Assembly (NCBI RefSeq): GCF_017993425.1
Contig: NZ_JAGOMQ010000009.1
Coordinates: 1 to 64,000 of the forward strand
Origin: Amaricoccus sp.
Lineage (GTDB): Bacteria > Pseudomonadota > Alphaproteobacteria > Rhodobacterales > Rhodobacteraceae
DNA: 64,000 nucleotides
Direction of reading: 5' to 3'
In this document: piece after piece, positions 1 through 8,791 of the stretch
Numbering within the stretch: position 1 is the first letter of the stretch
Layout: every line of letters starts with the position of its first letter
Position numbers and translations under genes: made by a program
The notes under the pieces: generated by a model
What the model saw: the letters and a program-made list of their open reading frames with translations, nothing else
What the model was told of the DNA's origin: nothing
The model's database searches: none

Positions 1-8
1 AGGGCAAG

Positions 9-98
9 TGGCGGAGAGGAAGGGATTCGAACCCTCGAGACGGTTCCCCGCCTGCACCCTTAGCAGGGGTGTGCCTTCGACCACTCGGCCACCTCTCC
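9..98 (-). tRNA. tRNA-Ser (anticodon GCU)
   Basis: On the minus strand the sequence begins GGAGAGG, pairs with CCTCTCC at the other end, and is followed by a G discriminator and an encoded CCA. The anticodon loop reads CTGCTAA, giving GCT, and the T arm has GGTTCGAATCC. The 90-nt length with a long variable arm is typical of class II serine tRNA. It decodes AGC/AGU. Confidence 0.95.
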
Positions 99-208
99 GG
101 CGGCCGGTATACGGGCCAAATTCCGGAGTAACAAGGCGGTTCCTGCCGGGCGCGCGATCGACGCCGGGGCCGGGGCGGGGGAGCCGCGCCGCGGGGCGGA
201 TCGTGGCG

Positions 209-682
209 TCAGCGGGGGGTGAGGGCCGTGTCGATGAGGAAGACCACGCCGTTCGAGGCCATCAGGTCGGCGCGCAGGACAGAGGCGCCGTTGACGCGGA
301 GCGCGCCGCCGCTGCCGTCGACGTTGAGGCTCGTGCCGAGGAGCGTGGTGTGGTTGACGTCCATGCCCTCGAGGAACTCGCTGGTCAGCTCGCCGGGCAC
401 CACGTGGTAGGCGACGAGACGGGCGAGGTCCGGGCTGCGCCGCGCCGCCGCGGCGAAGGCGCGGTCGGTGGGGGCGAAGAGGGTGAAGGGGCCGGGGCCG
501 GCGAGGGTCTCGGCGACGCCGGTCTCCCCGGCGGCGCGGGCGAAGCGGCCGGCGCCCGCGCCGCGGGCGACCGAGAGCACGTCGGCGCCGGCGCGGGCGG
601 TCCCGCGCGGCGCGGCGCCGCCGCCGGAGCAGGCGCCGAGAAGGGCCGCGCCGCCGGTCAGGATGAAGGATCGCCTGCGCAT
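209..682 (-). CDS. FAS1 (fasciclin) domain lipoprotein
   Basis: This 157-residue protein starts with MRRRSFILTGGAALLGAC, a signal peptide ending in a lipobox (LGAC), so it is probably a lipid-anchored envelope protein. The rest, from about residue 35, is one FAS1 domain; the motif GPFTLFAPTDRAF, followed by LVAYHVVPG and a C-terminal NGVVFLIDTAL, is characteristic. FAS1 domains mediate adhesion or carbohydrate/protein binding, but the ligand here is unknown. The start at 682 is chosen because the signal peptide begins there and AGAGGAG lies just upstream. The frame stays open further upstream but has no signal-like sequence. It stands alone, next to tRNA-Ser. Confidence 0.85.
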   Translation of the reverse strand: MRRRSFILTGGAALLGACSGGGAAPRGTARAGADVLSVARGAGAGRFARAAGETGVAETLAGPGPFTLFAPTDRAFAAAARRSPDLARLVAYHVVPGELTSEFLEGMDVNHTTLLGTSLNVDGSGGALRVNGASVLRADLMASNGVVFLIDTALTPR

Positions 683-1004
683 CGGTTCGCTCCTCTCGCG
701 CCGCGGGCCGCCCTCCCGCCGGGACGCGGACAGTAGCGGCGGCGCGGCGCGGCGTCGATGCATTCCGGGGGTGCTCCAGCACGCCCCAAGGAACGCGCCG
801 CAGCGCGCCCGCCGTCCCTGAACCCGCGCTCGCGCCCGTCTCCCGCGCCGCCTGACCGCGACGATGATGCGGCAAAACCCCGTCGGCCTGCGACGCCGGA
901 TCGACGGTCCTCCCCGGAGGCGCCGCCTTCCCCAACCGGACAGAACGCCGAAGAGCGGCGCCCGGAGACGCGAAGGCGAGGCCGGCCAGACCCCGCTCGG
1001 CCCC

Positions 1005-1084
1005 GCGAACTCGGGCCGCCAGGGTCCGCAGGCGAACCGCACGCGGGCCGTTGCTCTCGCCGTGAAGGCCCCCTTCGGCACCTC
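1005..1084 (+). repeat. Spacer repeat, copy A
   Basis: Starts GCGAACTCGGGCCGCC and continues AGGGTCCGCAGGCGAACC. It is the most diverged of three copies and is directly followed by copy B at a period of 80 bp. Confidence 0.5.
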
Positions 1085-1170
1085 GCGAACGCGGGTCGCC
1101 CAAGGGTCCGGCGGCGAACCGCCCGGGGATCGGCTGCGGGCGCACCGTCCGGTCACGACCCGCTCCGGCC
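1085..1170 (+). repeat. Spacer repeat, copy B
   Basis: Starts GCGAACGCGGGTCGCCC, then AGGGTCCGGCGGCGAACC, and ends near CCCGCTCCGGCC. It matches copy C closely over its first 45 bp and loosely after that. Confidence 0.6.
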
Positions 1171-1427
1171 AAGCGGCGCCCCCCCGCCCAAGGCGCCGCC
1201 GATCCCCGCCCGGCGGCAGCCCGACGCCGGAGATCGGGCAGACCGGCGGGCGCGCCCGTGGCCCTTCTCCGCACCCGGCGCGCCCTCAACCTCGACGAGA
1301 CCATCCCCACGCGGCCCTTACTCCGTGTCGCCGGAACGGCATTCCTTCCCTGCGGCGCAGCCCTTCCCGAAACGGCCAGAAACCTGGAGAGCAGCGCCGG
1401 AGACCGGCGAGGGCCCCGTCTGCACCT

Positions 1428-1519
1428 GCGAATGCGGGTCGCCCGGGGTCCGGCGGCGAACGCCTCCGGGGGTCGGCCAGGGGCGCAATGTCCGGCCCGG
1501 CGTGCGACCGGCTCCGATC
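1428..1519 (+). repeat. Spacer repeat, copy C
   Basis: Starts GCGAATGCGGGTCGCCC, then GGGGTCCGGCGGCGAACG, and ends near GACCGGCTCCGATCC. It lies about 340 bp from copy B in the same orientation. The function is unknown. Confidence 0.6.
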
Positions 1520-1556
1520 CACCCCCCGCGTCGCCCTCCCGCCCTGCCCGGCGACG

Positions 1557-1910
1557 TCAGCCCGGGGGCGACGCGCACAGGGTCGAGCGGATCAGGAAGC
1601 GGCGCTCGCGGCCGTTGTCGAGCGAGAACATGCCGCCCCGCCCCGGAACCACGTCGAGGATCAGGTCGGTGTGCCTCCACGCCTCGAACTGCGCCGCCCC
1701 GATCCAGAACGGCGCGCCCCCGATCCGGCCGAGCAGCACGTCGCCGTCGCCCACCAGGAACTCCCCCGCCGGATAGCACATCGGCGAGGAGCCGTCGCAG
1801 CAGCCGCCGGACTGGTGGAACATCACCGGCCCGTGGTCGGCGACGATCTCGGCGAGGAGCGCCAGCGCCGCCGGCGTGGCGCTGACCTTGCCGAGACCGT
1901 CCCCGCTCAT
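1557..1910 (-). CDS. DUF779 protein, aldehyde-dehydrogenase-associated
   Basis: This 117-residue protein has the DUF779 signature: MFHQSGGCCDGSSPMC near residues 34-49 and LLGRIGGAPFWIG further on. The family is almost always found beside an ExaC/AldB-type aldehyde dehydrogenase. Its biochemical role is not established, although the cysteine pair suggests metal or redox chemistry. Here it is the third gene of a minus-strand set after the aldehyde and alcohol dehydrogenases, 25 nt behind the adh stop. The start region is oddly duplicated: a 14-bp unit holding ATGAGCGGGG occurs twice in tandem, and only the second copy (start 1910) is in frame. Confidence 0.85.
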   Translation of the reverse strand: MSGDGLGKVSATPAALALLAEIVADHGPVMFHQSGGCCDGSSPMCYPAGEFLVGDGDVLLGRIGGAPFWIGAAQFEAWRHTDLILDVVPGRGGMFSLDNGRERRFLIRSTLCASPPG

Positions 1911-1935
1911 GACGCCCCGCTCATGACGCCCCGCT

Positions 1936-2967
1936 TCATGATGCGATGTCCAGCACGACGCGGCCCTCGATCTCGCCCCTATGCATCCGGGCGAAGACGT
2001 CGTTCACCTCCTCGAGCCTCGCCATGTGGATCGTCGCCTTCACCTTGCCCTGCGCCGCGAAGTCGATCGACTCCTGCAGGTCGAGCCGCGTGCCGACGAT
2101 CGACCCCCGCACGGTGATCCCGTTCAGCACCATCCCGAAGATGTCGAGCGGGAAGTCCCCCGGCGGCAGGCCGTTCAGCGACACCGTGCCGCCGCGCGCC
2201 ACCATGCCGATCGCCTGCTCGAAGGCCTTGCGGCTCACGGCCGTCACCAGCACGCCCTGCGCCCCGCCGCCGGTCTCGCGGCGGATCACCTCGGCCGGGT
2301 CCTCCTCCAGCGCGTTGACGGTCAGCGTCGCGCCGAGCCGCCGCGCGAGGTCGAGCTTGTCCTCGGCGATGTCGACGGCGGCGACGTTGAGGCCCATCGC
2401 CTTGGCGTATTGCACCGCCATATGGCCGAGGCCGCCGACGCCGGAGATCACCACCCAGTCGCCGGGCTTGGTGTCGGTCACCTTCAGCCCCTTGTAGACC
2501 GTCACGCCCGCGCAGAGCACGGGCGCCATCTCGGCGAAGCTCACCCCGTCCGGCAGATGCCCGACATAGTTCGGATCGGCGACGACATAGTCCGCGAACC
2601 CCCCGTTCACCGAATACCCGGTGTTCTGCTGCTCCAGGCACAGCGTCTCCCAGCCGCCGAGGCAGTGCCGGCAATGCCCGCAGGCGGTGTAGAGCCAGGG
2701 CACCCCGACCCGGTCGCCCTCCTTGACCACCTTCACGCCCTGGCCGACGGCGGAGACGTAGCCGACGCCCTCATGGCCGGGGATGAACGGCGGGTTCGGC
2801 TTCACCGGCCAGTCGCCTTCGGCGGCGTGGAGGTCGGTATGGCAGACGCCCGAAGCCTGGATCGCCACCTGGATCATCCCCGGCCCCGGCTCGGGAACCG
2901 GGACCTCGTCGATGCTGAGCGGCTGGCCGAACGCGCGGACGACGGCCGCCTTCATGGTCTTCGCCAT
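1936..2967 (-). CDS. adhP: Zinc-dependent alcohol dehydrogenase, AdhP type
   Basis: This 343-residue medium-chain dehydrogenase oxidises primary alcohols to aldehydes with NAD. Visible features are the catalytic zinc region ([14 protein letters not shown], then GHEGVGYV), the four-cysteine structural zinc loop ([15 protein letters not shown]) and the Rossmann motif [11 protein letters not shown]. The length is normal for AdhP. The start at 2967 ([10 protein letters not shown]) follows a strong AGGAGGAG. It lies 65 nt downstream of the aldehyde dehydrogenase gene on the same strand, so the two probably act in sequence: alcohol to aldehyde to acid. Confidence 0.92.
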   Translation of the reverse strand: MAKTMKAAVVRAFGQPLSIDEVPVPEPGPGMIQVAIQASGVCHTDLHAAEGDWPVKPNPPFIPGHEGVGYVSAVGQGVKVVKEGDRVGVPWLYTACGHCRHCLGGWETLCLEQQNTGYSVNGGFADYVVADPNYVGHLPDGVSFAEMAPVLCAGVTVYKGLKVTDTKPGDWVVISGVGGLGHMAVQYAKAMGLNVAAVDIAEDKLDLARRLGATLTVNALEEDPAEVIRRETGGGAQGVLVTAVSRKAFEQAIGMVARGGTVSLNGLPPGDFPLDIFGMVLNGITVRGSIVGTRLDLQESIDFAAQGKVKATIHMARLEEVNDVFARMHRGEIEGRVVLDIAS

Positions 2968-3032
2968 GGCCTTTCTCCTCCTCTTGTGAAGCGCAACATA
3001 GGGCCGGCGCGGACGCCGGCCCCTGATCTCGA

Positions 3033-4550
3033 TCAGAAGAACCCGAGTTTCTTCGGGCTGTAGCTCACCAGCAGGTTCTTGGTCTGCTGGTAGTGATCGA
3101 GCATCATCTTGTGGTTCTCGCGCCCGATGCCCGACTGCTTGTAGCCGCCGAAGGCCGCATGTGCCGGATAGGCGTGGTAGCAGTTCGTCCACACCCGCCC
3201 CGCCTGGATCGCCCGGCCGAAGCGGTAGGCGCGGGTCCCGTCGCGGGTCCAGACGCCGGCGCCGAGGCCGTAGAGCGTGTCGTTGGCGATCGCGAGCGCC
3301 TCTTCGTCGTCCTTGAACGTCGTCACCGAGACCACCGGCCCGAAGATCTCCTCCTGGAAGATCCGCATCTTGTTGTGGCCGCGGAACACCGTCGGCCGCA
3401 CGTAGTAGCCGCCCGCGAGATCGCCGGTCAGCTCCGCCCGGCCTCCGCCGGCCAGCACCTCGGCGCCCTCCTGCCGGCCGATGTCGATGTAGGAGAGGAT
3501 CTTCTCCATCTGCTCGCCCGAGGCCTGCGCGCCGATCATCGTCGCCGGGTCGAGCGGGTCGCCCTGCACGATGGCGTTCACCCGCTCCACCGCCTTCTCC
3601 ATGAAGCGGTCGAAGATCTTCTCGTGGACCAGCGCCCGGCTCGGGCAGGTGCAGACCTCGCCCTGGTTGAGCGCGAACATCGTGAAGCCCTCGAGCGCCT
3701 TGTCGAGGAAGTCGTCGTCCTCCTGCGCCACGTCGGCGAAGAAGATGTTCGGGCTCTTGCCGCCGAGCTCCAGCGTCACCGGGATCAGGTTCTGGCTGGC
3801 GTACTGCATGATCAGCCGCCCGGTCGTCGTCTCGCCAGTGAAGGCGATCTTGGCGATCCGGTTCGACGACGCCAGCGGCTTGCCCGCCTCCAGCCCGAAG
3901 CCATTCACCACGTTGAGCACGCCCGGCGGCAGCAGGTCGCCGATCAGCTCCATCAGCACCAGGATCGAGCCCGGCGTCTGCTCGGCCGGCTTCAGCACCA
4001 CGCAGTTGCCGGCGGCGAGCGCCGGCGCGAGCTTCCAGACCGCCATCAGCAGCGGGAAGTTCCACGGGATGATCTGCCCGACGACGCCGAGCGGCTCGTG
4101 GAAGTGGTAGGCGACGGTGTCGTGGTCGATCTCGGCGAGGCTCCCCTCCTGCGCCCGGATCGCCCCGGCGAAGTAGCGGAAATGGTCGATGGCGAGCGGC
4201 AGGTCGGCCGCCGTCGTCTCGCGGATCGGCTTGCCATTGTCCCAGGTCTCGGCTCGCGCCAGCAGGTCGAGGTTCTCCTCCATGCGGTCGGCGATGCGGT
4301 TCAGGATACGCGCCCGCTCGGCGACGCTGGTGCGCCCCCAGGCGTCCTTGGCGGCATGGGCGGCGTCGAGCGCCGCCTCGACGTCCGTCGCGTCGGAACG
4401 GGCGATCTCGCTCAGCACCTGCCCGGTCACCGGCGAGGTGTTGTCGAAATAGCGCCCCGCCTTCGGCGCCACCCAGGCGCCGTTGATGAAGTTGTCATAG
4501 CGCGGAGCGAAGGGGGCCTTCGCCGCGCGGAAGAATTCGACTTTGTTCAT
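3033..4550 (-). CDS. Aldehyde dehydrogenase, ExaC/AldB type
   Basis: This 505-residue NAD(P)-dependent aldehyde dehydrogenase probably oxidises acetaldehyde or related short aldehydes to acids. The substrate-channel motif [19 protein letters not shown], the catalytic glutamate in LELGGKSPN and the catalytic cysteine in [11 protein letters not shown] are all present. The start at 4550 (MNKVEFFRA) has GGGAGG upstream, and the length matches the ExaC/AldB group. It is the first gene of the set with adhP and DUF779. The divergent 240-bp region upstream also serves the vapBC-like pair. Control may come from the GAF/Fis-type regulator at 5461-6414, whose relatives govern alcohol, aldehyde and acetoin genes. 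Confidence 0.92.
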   Translation of the reverse strand: MNKVEFFRAAKAPFAPRYDNFINGAWVAPKAGRYFDNTSPVTGQVLSEIARSDATDVEAALDAAHAAKDAWGRTSVAERARILNRIADRMEENLDLLARAETWDNGKPIRETTAADLPLAIDHFRYFAGAIRAQEGSLAEIDHDTVAYHFHEPLGVVGQIIPWNFPLLMAVWKLAPALAAGNCVVLKPAEQTPGSILVLMELIGDLLPPGVLNVVNGFGLEAGKPLASSNRIAKIAFTGETTTGRLIMQYASQNLIPVTLELGGKSPNIFFADVAQEDDDFLDKALEGFTMFALNQGEVCTCPSRALVHEKIFDRFMEKAVERVNAIVQGDPLDPATMIGAQASGEQMEKILSYIDIGRQEGAEVLAGGGRAELTGDLAGGYYVRPTVFRGHNKMRIFQEEIFGPVVSVTTFKDDEEALAIANDTLYGLGAGVWTRDGTRAYRFGRAIQAGRVWTNCYHAYPAHAAFGGYKQSGIGRENHKMMLDHYQQTKNLLVSYSPKKLGFF

Positions 4551-4743
4551 GCCCGTCCTCCCGGTCACATTCGCGACGCTCGCTGCGCCGCGGTGCAAGG
4601 AAATTGCGCCGCGACTCGCCCCGCGTCACCCCGGCCGCCCCCGCCGCCGCGCCGGGCCTGTATCAGGAATGCGACAGTCAAGCCCCGTTCCGGCGCGGTC
4701 AGCGGCTATGCTCCCGGCGCATGGCGCTGTGGGTCTTCTCTGT

Positions 4744-4768
4744 CCTTACTTTTTGGCGTAAGGTAAGG
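4744..4768. promoter_or_regulatory. Candidate operator of the vapBC-like pair
   Basis: An inverted repeat CCTTAC-N8-GTAAGG (4744-4763) overlaps a second GTAAGG (4763-4768), about 24 bp before the antitoxin start. Antitoxins of this type usually bind such sites with the toxin to repress their own operon. The role here is inferred from position and symmetry only. Confidence 0.4.
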
Positions 4769-4791
4769 CGTCCCGGTCAGAGGAACGCTCC

Positions 4792-5040
4792 ATGAAGGAA
4801 TCGACCATCACGGCGAAGGGCCAAACGACCATTCCGCAGGCGGTTCGCGAAGCGCTCGGCGTGGCGGCTGGCGATCGTGTGCGCTACGTCGTCGAAGGCG
4901 ACAAGGTGCGGCTGCTGAAGGTCCGGTCCATCATGGAGCTCGACGGCCTTCTCCGCGACGCCCGGCGCGCACCGGCCACGCTGGACGAGATGGAAGACGG
5001 CATCGCCGCCGGAGCGGCGGATGAGACCGGGCTCGGGTGA
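4792..5040 (+). CDS. AbrB/VapB-type antitoxin
   Basis: This 82-residue protein has an N-terminal swapped-hairpin AbrB fold: STITAKGQTTIPQAVREALG followed by AGDRVRYVVEGDKVRLLK. The C-terminal half (residues 45-82) is acidic and probably wraps and neutralises the toxin. AGAGGA lies just upstream of the ATG. Its stop overlaps the toxin start by three bases (GTGA at 5037-5040), which implies translational coupling. It should bind DNA at the inverted repeat just upstream. Confidence 0.9.
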   Translation: MKESTITAKGQTTIPQAVREALGVAAGDRVRYVVEGDKVRLLKVRSIMELDGLLRDARRAPATLDEMEDGIAAGAADETGLG

Positions 5041-5432
5041 TCGGGCTCGACACCAACGTCCTCATCCGCTTCTTCGTCGGTGACGATCCCGGACAGACCG
5101 AGGCCGCGCGCCGCCTGATGTCGAGCCTCGACGAGAGCCGGCCAGGCTTCGTTTGTCGGGAGGTGGTCCTCGAGACCGTCTGGGTGCTCCAGCGCACCTA
5201 CCGGATGGAGCGGGACCGGATCGCCGACGCCCTCGACGGGCTCCTCACTGCGCGCGAGATCGTGGTCGAGACGGCGGATGACATCGCCGCCGCGGTCGCG
5301 GACTGGCGGAGCGGCGGCGCCGGACTCGGCGACCGGATGATCGCCGCGGCCGCGCGCCGCGCCGGCGCTGCACCGCTCGTAACCTTCGACCGCAGGGCGG
5401 CCACCCTGCCCGACGCGGACCTCCTGTCGTGA
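5037..5432 (+). CDS. PIN-domain toxin, VapC-like ribonuclease
   Basis: This 131-residue PIN-domain protein starts with GTG. The acidic metal-binding residues are visible in IGLDTNVLIRFF (Asp5), in VLETVWVL (Glu near 43) and in the C-terminal GDRMIAAAARRAG and VTFDRRAATLP segments. PIN toxins cut RNA, often tRNA, and are held inactive by the partner encoded immediately upstream. The pair sits between the alcohol/aldehyde genes and their likely regulator, so it may have been inserted into an older locus. Confidence 0.9.
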   Translation: MIGLDTNVLIRFFVGDDPGQTEAARRLMSSLDESRPGFVCREVVLETVWVLQRTYRMERDRIADALDGLLTAREIVVETADDIAAAVADWRSGGAGLGDRMIAAAARRAGAAPLVTFDRRAATLPDADLLS

Positions 5433-5460
5433 TGCGGGCTGCCCGCGGCGGGCCAGCGCC

Positions 5461-6414
5461 CTACAGCAGATGAAACCGGTTCAGCTTGCGATAAAGCGTC
5501 GCCCGGCTGATCCCCAGCGCCTTCGCCGCCGCCGAGGCGTTGCCGCCCGCCCGGACCATGGCCCGCTGCAGCGCCCCGCGCTCGGCGTCGTCGAGCTCGC
5601 CCCCGCCGGCGAAGCCGAGCACGTCGGCGAGCGGCCGTGGTCGCGCCGGGCCGGTCGCCGGCATCCCCAGCGACTGCCGCGCCGCCCGGCTCGCGCCGAT
5701 CACCACGTCGTCGCCGTCGACGGCGATCAGCCCGCCCCCCGTCGCCCCGACCCCCGGCGCCACCACGATCCGGGCATCGGGAAACGCCAGCCGGAACGCC
5801 TCCGCGTCGATGCGGCGGGCCGCATCCTGCACCGCCACCGTGATCAGCCCGAGGAACGCCTCCGTCGCGTCCGCCCGGCAGGACGAGACGTCGAGCGCCG
5901 CGGCGAGCCGCCCCTCGTGGTCGAAGACCGGCGCGGTCACGCAGCTGAGCCCGGTGTTGCGGGTGAAGAAATGCTGGTCGCGGTGGATGGCCAGCGCCCG
6001 CTGCTCGACGATGCAGGTGCCGATGCCGTTGGTGCCCTCGGCCGCCTCCGACCACACGCACCCCGTCCACAGCCCCCAGTCGCGGAAGGCCACGTCGTCG
6101 CCCGGCGCGCCCCGCCGGTCGATCGGCACCCCCTCGCCGTCCGCCAGCAGCACGCAGCAGCCGACCGAGCCCACCGCCTGGAACAGCCGGTCGAGGCTCG
6201 CCTGCGCCGCATGGAGCAAGGGCCCGGTCCGCTCGCGCGCCGCCTTCAGCTCCGCCTCGGTCAGCCGCCGCGGCGCGGCCCGCTCGGAAGGGTCAAGATG
6301 GTGCAGGGCCGAGGAGCGCCGCCACGACGCGGCCAGCGCCGACCGCGCCGGCGCGTCGCCCGCGATCGTCTGCTGCACCCGGTCGGCATGGCGGACGGGC
6401 CGCTCTGCGCGCAT
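5461..6414 (-). CDS. GAF-domain regulator with Fis-type helix-turn-helix
   Basis: This 317-residue protein resembles AcoR at both ends: an N-terminal sensor region with a GAF domain (about residues 60-210, including AEGTNGIGTCIVEQRALAIH) and a C-terminal Fis-family helix-turn-helix (GNASAAAKALGISRATLYRKL). The AAA+ ATPase domain of true AcoR/NtrC proteins is absent, so it cannot act as a classical sigma-54 activator. Relatives sit beside alcohol and aldehyde dehydrogenase genes, and here that cluster lies just beyond the toxin-antitoxin pair. The start at 6414 is chosen for the strong AGGGGAGG before it; the frame stays open to 6531 without a better signal. Confidence 0.82.
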   Translation of the reverse strand: MRAERPVRHADRVQQTIAGDAPARSALAASWRRSSALHHLDPSERAAPRRLTEAELKAARERTGPLLHAAQASLDRLFQAVGSVGCCVLLADGEGVPIDRRGAPGDDVAFRDWGLWTGCVWSEAAEGTNGIGTCIVEQRALAIHRDQHFFTRNTGLSCVTAPVFDHEGRLAAALDVSSCRADATEAFLGLITVAVQDAARRIDAEAFRLAFPDARIVVAPGVGATGGGLIAVDGDDVVIGASRAARQSLGMPATGPARPRPLADVLGFAGGGELDDAERGALQRAMVRAGGNASAAAKALGISRATLYRKLNRFHLL

Positions 6415-6606
6415 CCTGCCTCCCCTGCGGAGCCGCTCGCCGGCGGCCGCCTTGCCTCCGGAAATGCCCGACCGCAGCCCGCTTGTCCAGCACGGCGCGC
6501 GCGTTAACCCCTGACGCGCAACGGGGCTCAAAGGTCAACGACCAAAATCACCAAGCAAATCCAGTAGCTTGACCAGCGTCTCCCCGTGCGGCATTTCCCG
6601 CCCCCC

Positions 6607-7281
6607 TCACCGGGCGATGATCAGCGCCGCATTGACCGCGATGGCGATCAGCACCGTGTTGTAGGCGAAGGCGGCCAGCGAGTGGATCATCACCGCCCGC
6701 CGCATCGCCTTCGACGAGGCCGCGACGTCCGACACCGAGGCCGAGGCCCCGATGACGAAGGCCTGGTAGAGGAAGTCGAGCCCGTCCGGCGGCTCGTCGC
6801 CGGCGAAGCTCATCCCGCCCCGCGGCTTCCCGTCCGGCCCCGGCCGGTAGTAGAGGCTCGCATACTGATAGGCGGCGAGCGTATGCGTCATCGCCCAGCT
6901 CAGCGGCACGCTCAGCACCGCGAGGATCGGAAACGCCCGCCCCTCGCTCTGCGGGTGGTTCAGCAGCAGGAAGATCGACCACAGGCTCAGCAGCATCGCG
7001 ACCAGCGTCAGCACGAACACGATGCCGAGCCCGGTCCGGAGCCGCGCCTTCGCCCGCTTCCGCAAGCCCTCGGGGTCGAGGCTGAACGCCAGCCGCATCA
7101 TCAGCGCGATGAAGACGAGGAAGAACACGTCCGCCGCCAGCAGCACCCGGAGCGGCGGATGCCGTCCCCAGGTCGCGAACCACACCGCCACCCCGCAGGC
7201 GAGCGCGATGTGAAAGGCGCGGTGGGTGGCGAGCTCGGCCCGGATCCGGCCGAGCACCCCGTCCGCGGGCGCGTCGCTCAT
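6607..7281 (-). CDS. DUF1345 membrane protein
   Basis: This 224-residue integral membrane protein has about five or six hydrophobic segments. The C-terminal part (LSWAMTHTLAAYQYASLYYRP and DFLYQAFVIGASASVSDVAA) is the signature of the DUF1345 family, whose function is unknown. The start at 7281 overlaps the stop of the upstream solute-binding-protein gene by 4 bp (ATGA), so the two are translationally coupled. It is the last gene of the LysR – M20 – binding protein operon. Confidence 0.8.
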   Translation of the reverse strand: MSDAPADGVLGRIRAELATHRAFHIALACGVAVWFATWGRHPPLRVLLAADVFFLVFIALMMRLAFSLDPEGLRKRAKARLRTGLGIVFVLTLVAMLLSLWSIFLLLNHPQSEGRAFPILAVLSVPLSWAMTHTLAAYQYASLYYRPGPDGKPRGGMSFAGDEPPDGLDFLYQAFVIGASASVSDVAASSKAMRRAVMIHSLAAFAYNTVLIAIAVNAALIIAR

Positions 7282-8765
7282 TTCTGCCAGTGGACCCCGG
7301 TCATGTCGTCGGCCTGGATCGGCGCGTTCTCCCACAACCCGCGCAGCCGCGCGTCGGCGACGCCGGTCTTGGCGAGCTGGAACAGGAACACCGCCGCCGA
7401 CTGCTCCGCCACCCGCTCCTGCATCGCGCCCAGCACCGCGTTGCGGTCCGCCTCGTCGCTCATCCCGGCGAGCCCGGCCACCAGCGCCACCATCACCGGG
7501 TCATGCGAGCCGAAGTAATAGTCCGGCCGGGCATAGATCCCGATGTCCATCGGCTCGGTATGGCTGACGATGGTCATCCCGAAATCCTTGTTGGTGAAGA
7601 CCTGCTCCAGCCACTGCGCCCATTCCATGTTGACGATCTGCGCGTCGATCCCCACCGCCCGCAGCTGCGCCTGCACGATCTCGCCCCCCCGCCGCGCATA
7701 GGGCGGCGGCGGCAGCGCCAGCGTGGTCTGGAACCCGTCCGGATGCCCCGCCGCGGCGAGCAGCGCCTTCGCCCCCTCCGGGTCGTAGGCGTTCTCCCCG
7801 GTCAGGTCGACATAAGCGGGATGATGCGGCGCGAAGTGGCTGCCGATCGGCGTGCCGTAGCCGAACATCGCCCCGTCGACGATCGCCCGCCGGTCGATCG
7901 CCTTCGCCACCGCGCGGCGCACCCTTATGTCGTCGAAGGGCGGCCTCGCGTTGTTCATCGCGAGGATCGTCTCGCCCTCGGTGGTGCCGACGATCACCGA
8001 GAACCGCGGATCCGCCTGGAACTGCGCGAGGTTCTCCGGCGCCGGGAACACCGGAAACGCGTCCACGTCCCCCGCCATCATCGCCGCGAACGCGGCCGTC
8101 GGGTCCGAGATGAACTTGAACGTCACCTTGTCGAGCTTCGCCGGCTCGCCCCAGTAGTCCGGGTTCCTGACCAGCTCGATCCGGTCGCCCTGCACCCAGC
8201 TCGAGAACTCGAACGGCCCGGTGCCGACGGGATGCGTCTTGTTCGCCTCCGCCGTCGCCGGCGACACGATCACAGCGTCCCCCCAGGCGAGGTTGAAGAG
8301 CAGGTCGCCCTTCGGCGCGTCGAGCCCGATCTCGACGGTCGCGTCGTCGATCGCCGTGACCTCGTTGATCCCGTCGAAGAGCTGCTTCTGCGCGTTGACG
8401 CTCCCCTCCCCGCGGGCCCGGTCGAAGGAGAACACCACGTCCTCCGCGGTGAACGCCACCCCGTCGTGGAAGGTCACCCCCGGCCGCAGGTGGAACACCC
8501 ACGAGAGCCCGTCCGGCGCCTCCTCCCAGCTCTCCGCAAGCCCCGGCCCGACCCGCCCGTCCGGCCCGATGCGGGTCAGCCCCTCGAAGACGTTGGCGTA
8601 GACCACCTCGTCGATCGCCGCGGCCGCTCCGGCCGTCGGGTCGAGATGCGGCGGCTCGAGCTGCATGCCGACGACGATCTGGTTCGACGCCGCATGGTCC
8701 TGGCCGAAGGCCGGCCCGGCGAGCAGGGCGAGCCCCAGCGCCAGCGCCGACAGGGGATGTGTCAT
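7278..8765 (-). CDS. ABC transporter substrate-binding protein, family 5
   Basis: This 495-residue periplasmic protein has a Sec signal peptide (MTHPLSALALGLALLAGPAFGQ) and the SBP_bac_5 fold used for peptides, nickel or other solutes. LAESWEEAPDGLSWVFHLRPG and TFHDGVAFTAEDVVFSFDRA are characteristic. No permease or ATPase genes are nearby, so it must use a transporter encoded elsewhere or act as an orphan receptor. It lies 26 nt behind the M20 hydrolase gene. That suggests the imported compound is an N-acyl or peptide-like substrate cleaved by that enzyme, but this is inference. Confidence 0.9.
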   Translation of the reverse strand: MTHPLSALALGLALLAGPAFGQDHAASNQIVVGMQLEPPHLDPTAGAAAAIDEVVYANVFEGLTRIGPDGRVGPGLAESWEEAPDGLSWVFHLRPGVTFHDGVAFTAEDVVFSFDRARGEGSVNAQKQLFDGINEVTAIDDATVEIGLDAPKGDLLFNLAWGDAVIVSPATAEANKTHPVGTGPFEFSSWVQGDRIELVRNPDYWGEPAKLDKVTFKFISDPTAAFAAMMAGDVDAFPVFPAPENLAQFQADPRFSVIVGTTEGETILAMNNARPPFDDIRVRRAVAKAIDRRAIVDGAMFGYGTPIGSHFAPHHPAYVDLTGENAYDPEGAKALLAAAGHPDGFQTTLALPPPPYARRGGEIVQAQLRAVGIDAQIVNMEWAQWLEQVFTNKDFGMTIVSHTEPMDIGIYARPDYYFGSHDPVMVALVAGLAGMSDEADRNAVLGAMQERVAEQSAAVFLFQLAKTGVADARLRGLWENAPIQADDMTGVHWQK

Positions 8766-8791
8766 CGAGGGTCTCCGCAGTAGGAAGGTCG

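Larger units (their letters stand above)
683..1556. other. 874-bp spacer without a convincing gene
   Basis: No frame here has recognisable protein content. Open frames run through it only because GC is so high. It holds three diverged copies of a roughly 80-90 bp repeat (listed separately), many short GC-rich inverted repeats and no AT-rich promoter-like patch. It separates the FAS1 gene from the DUF779 gene, both on the minus strand. Confidence 0.6.
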
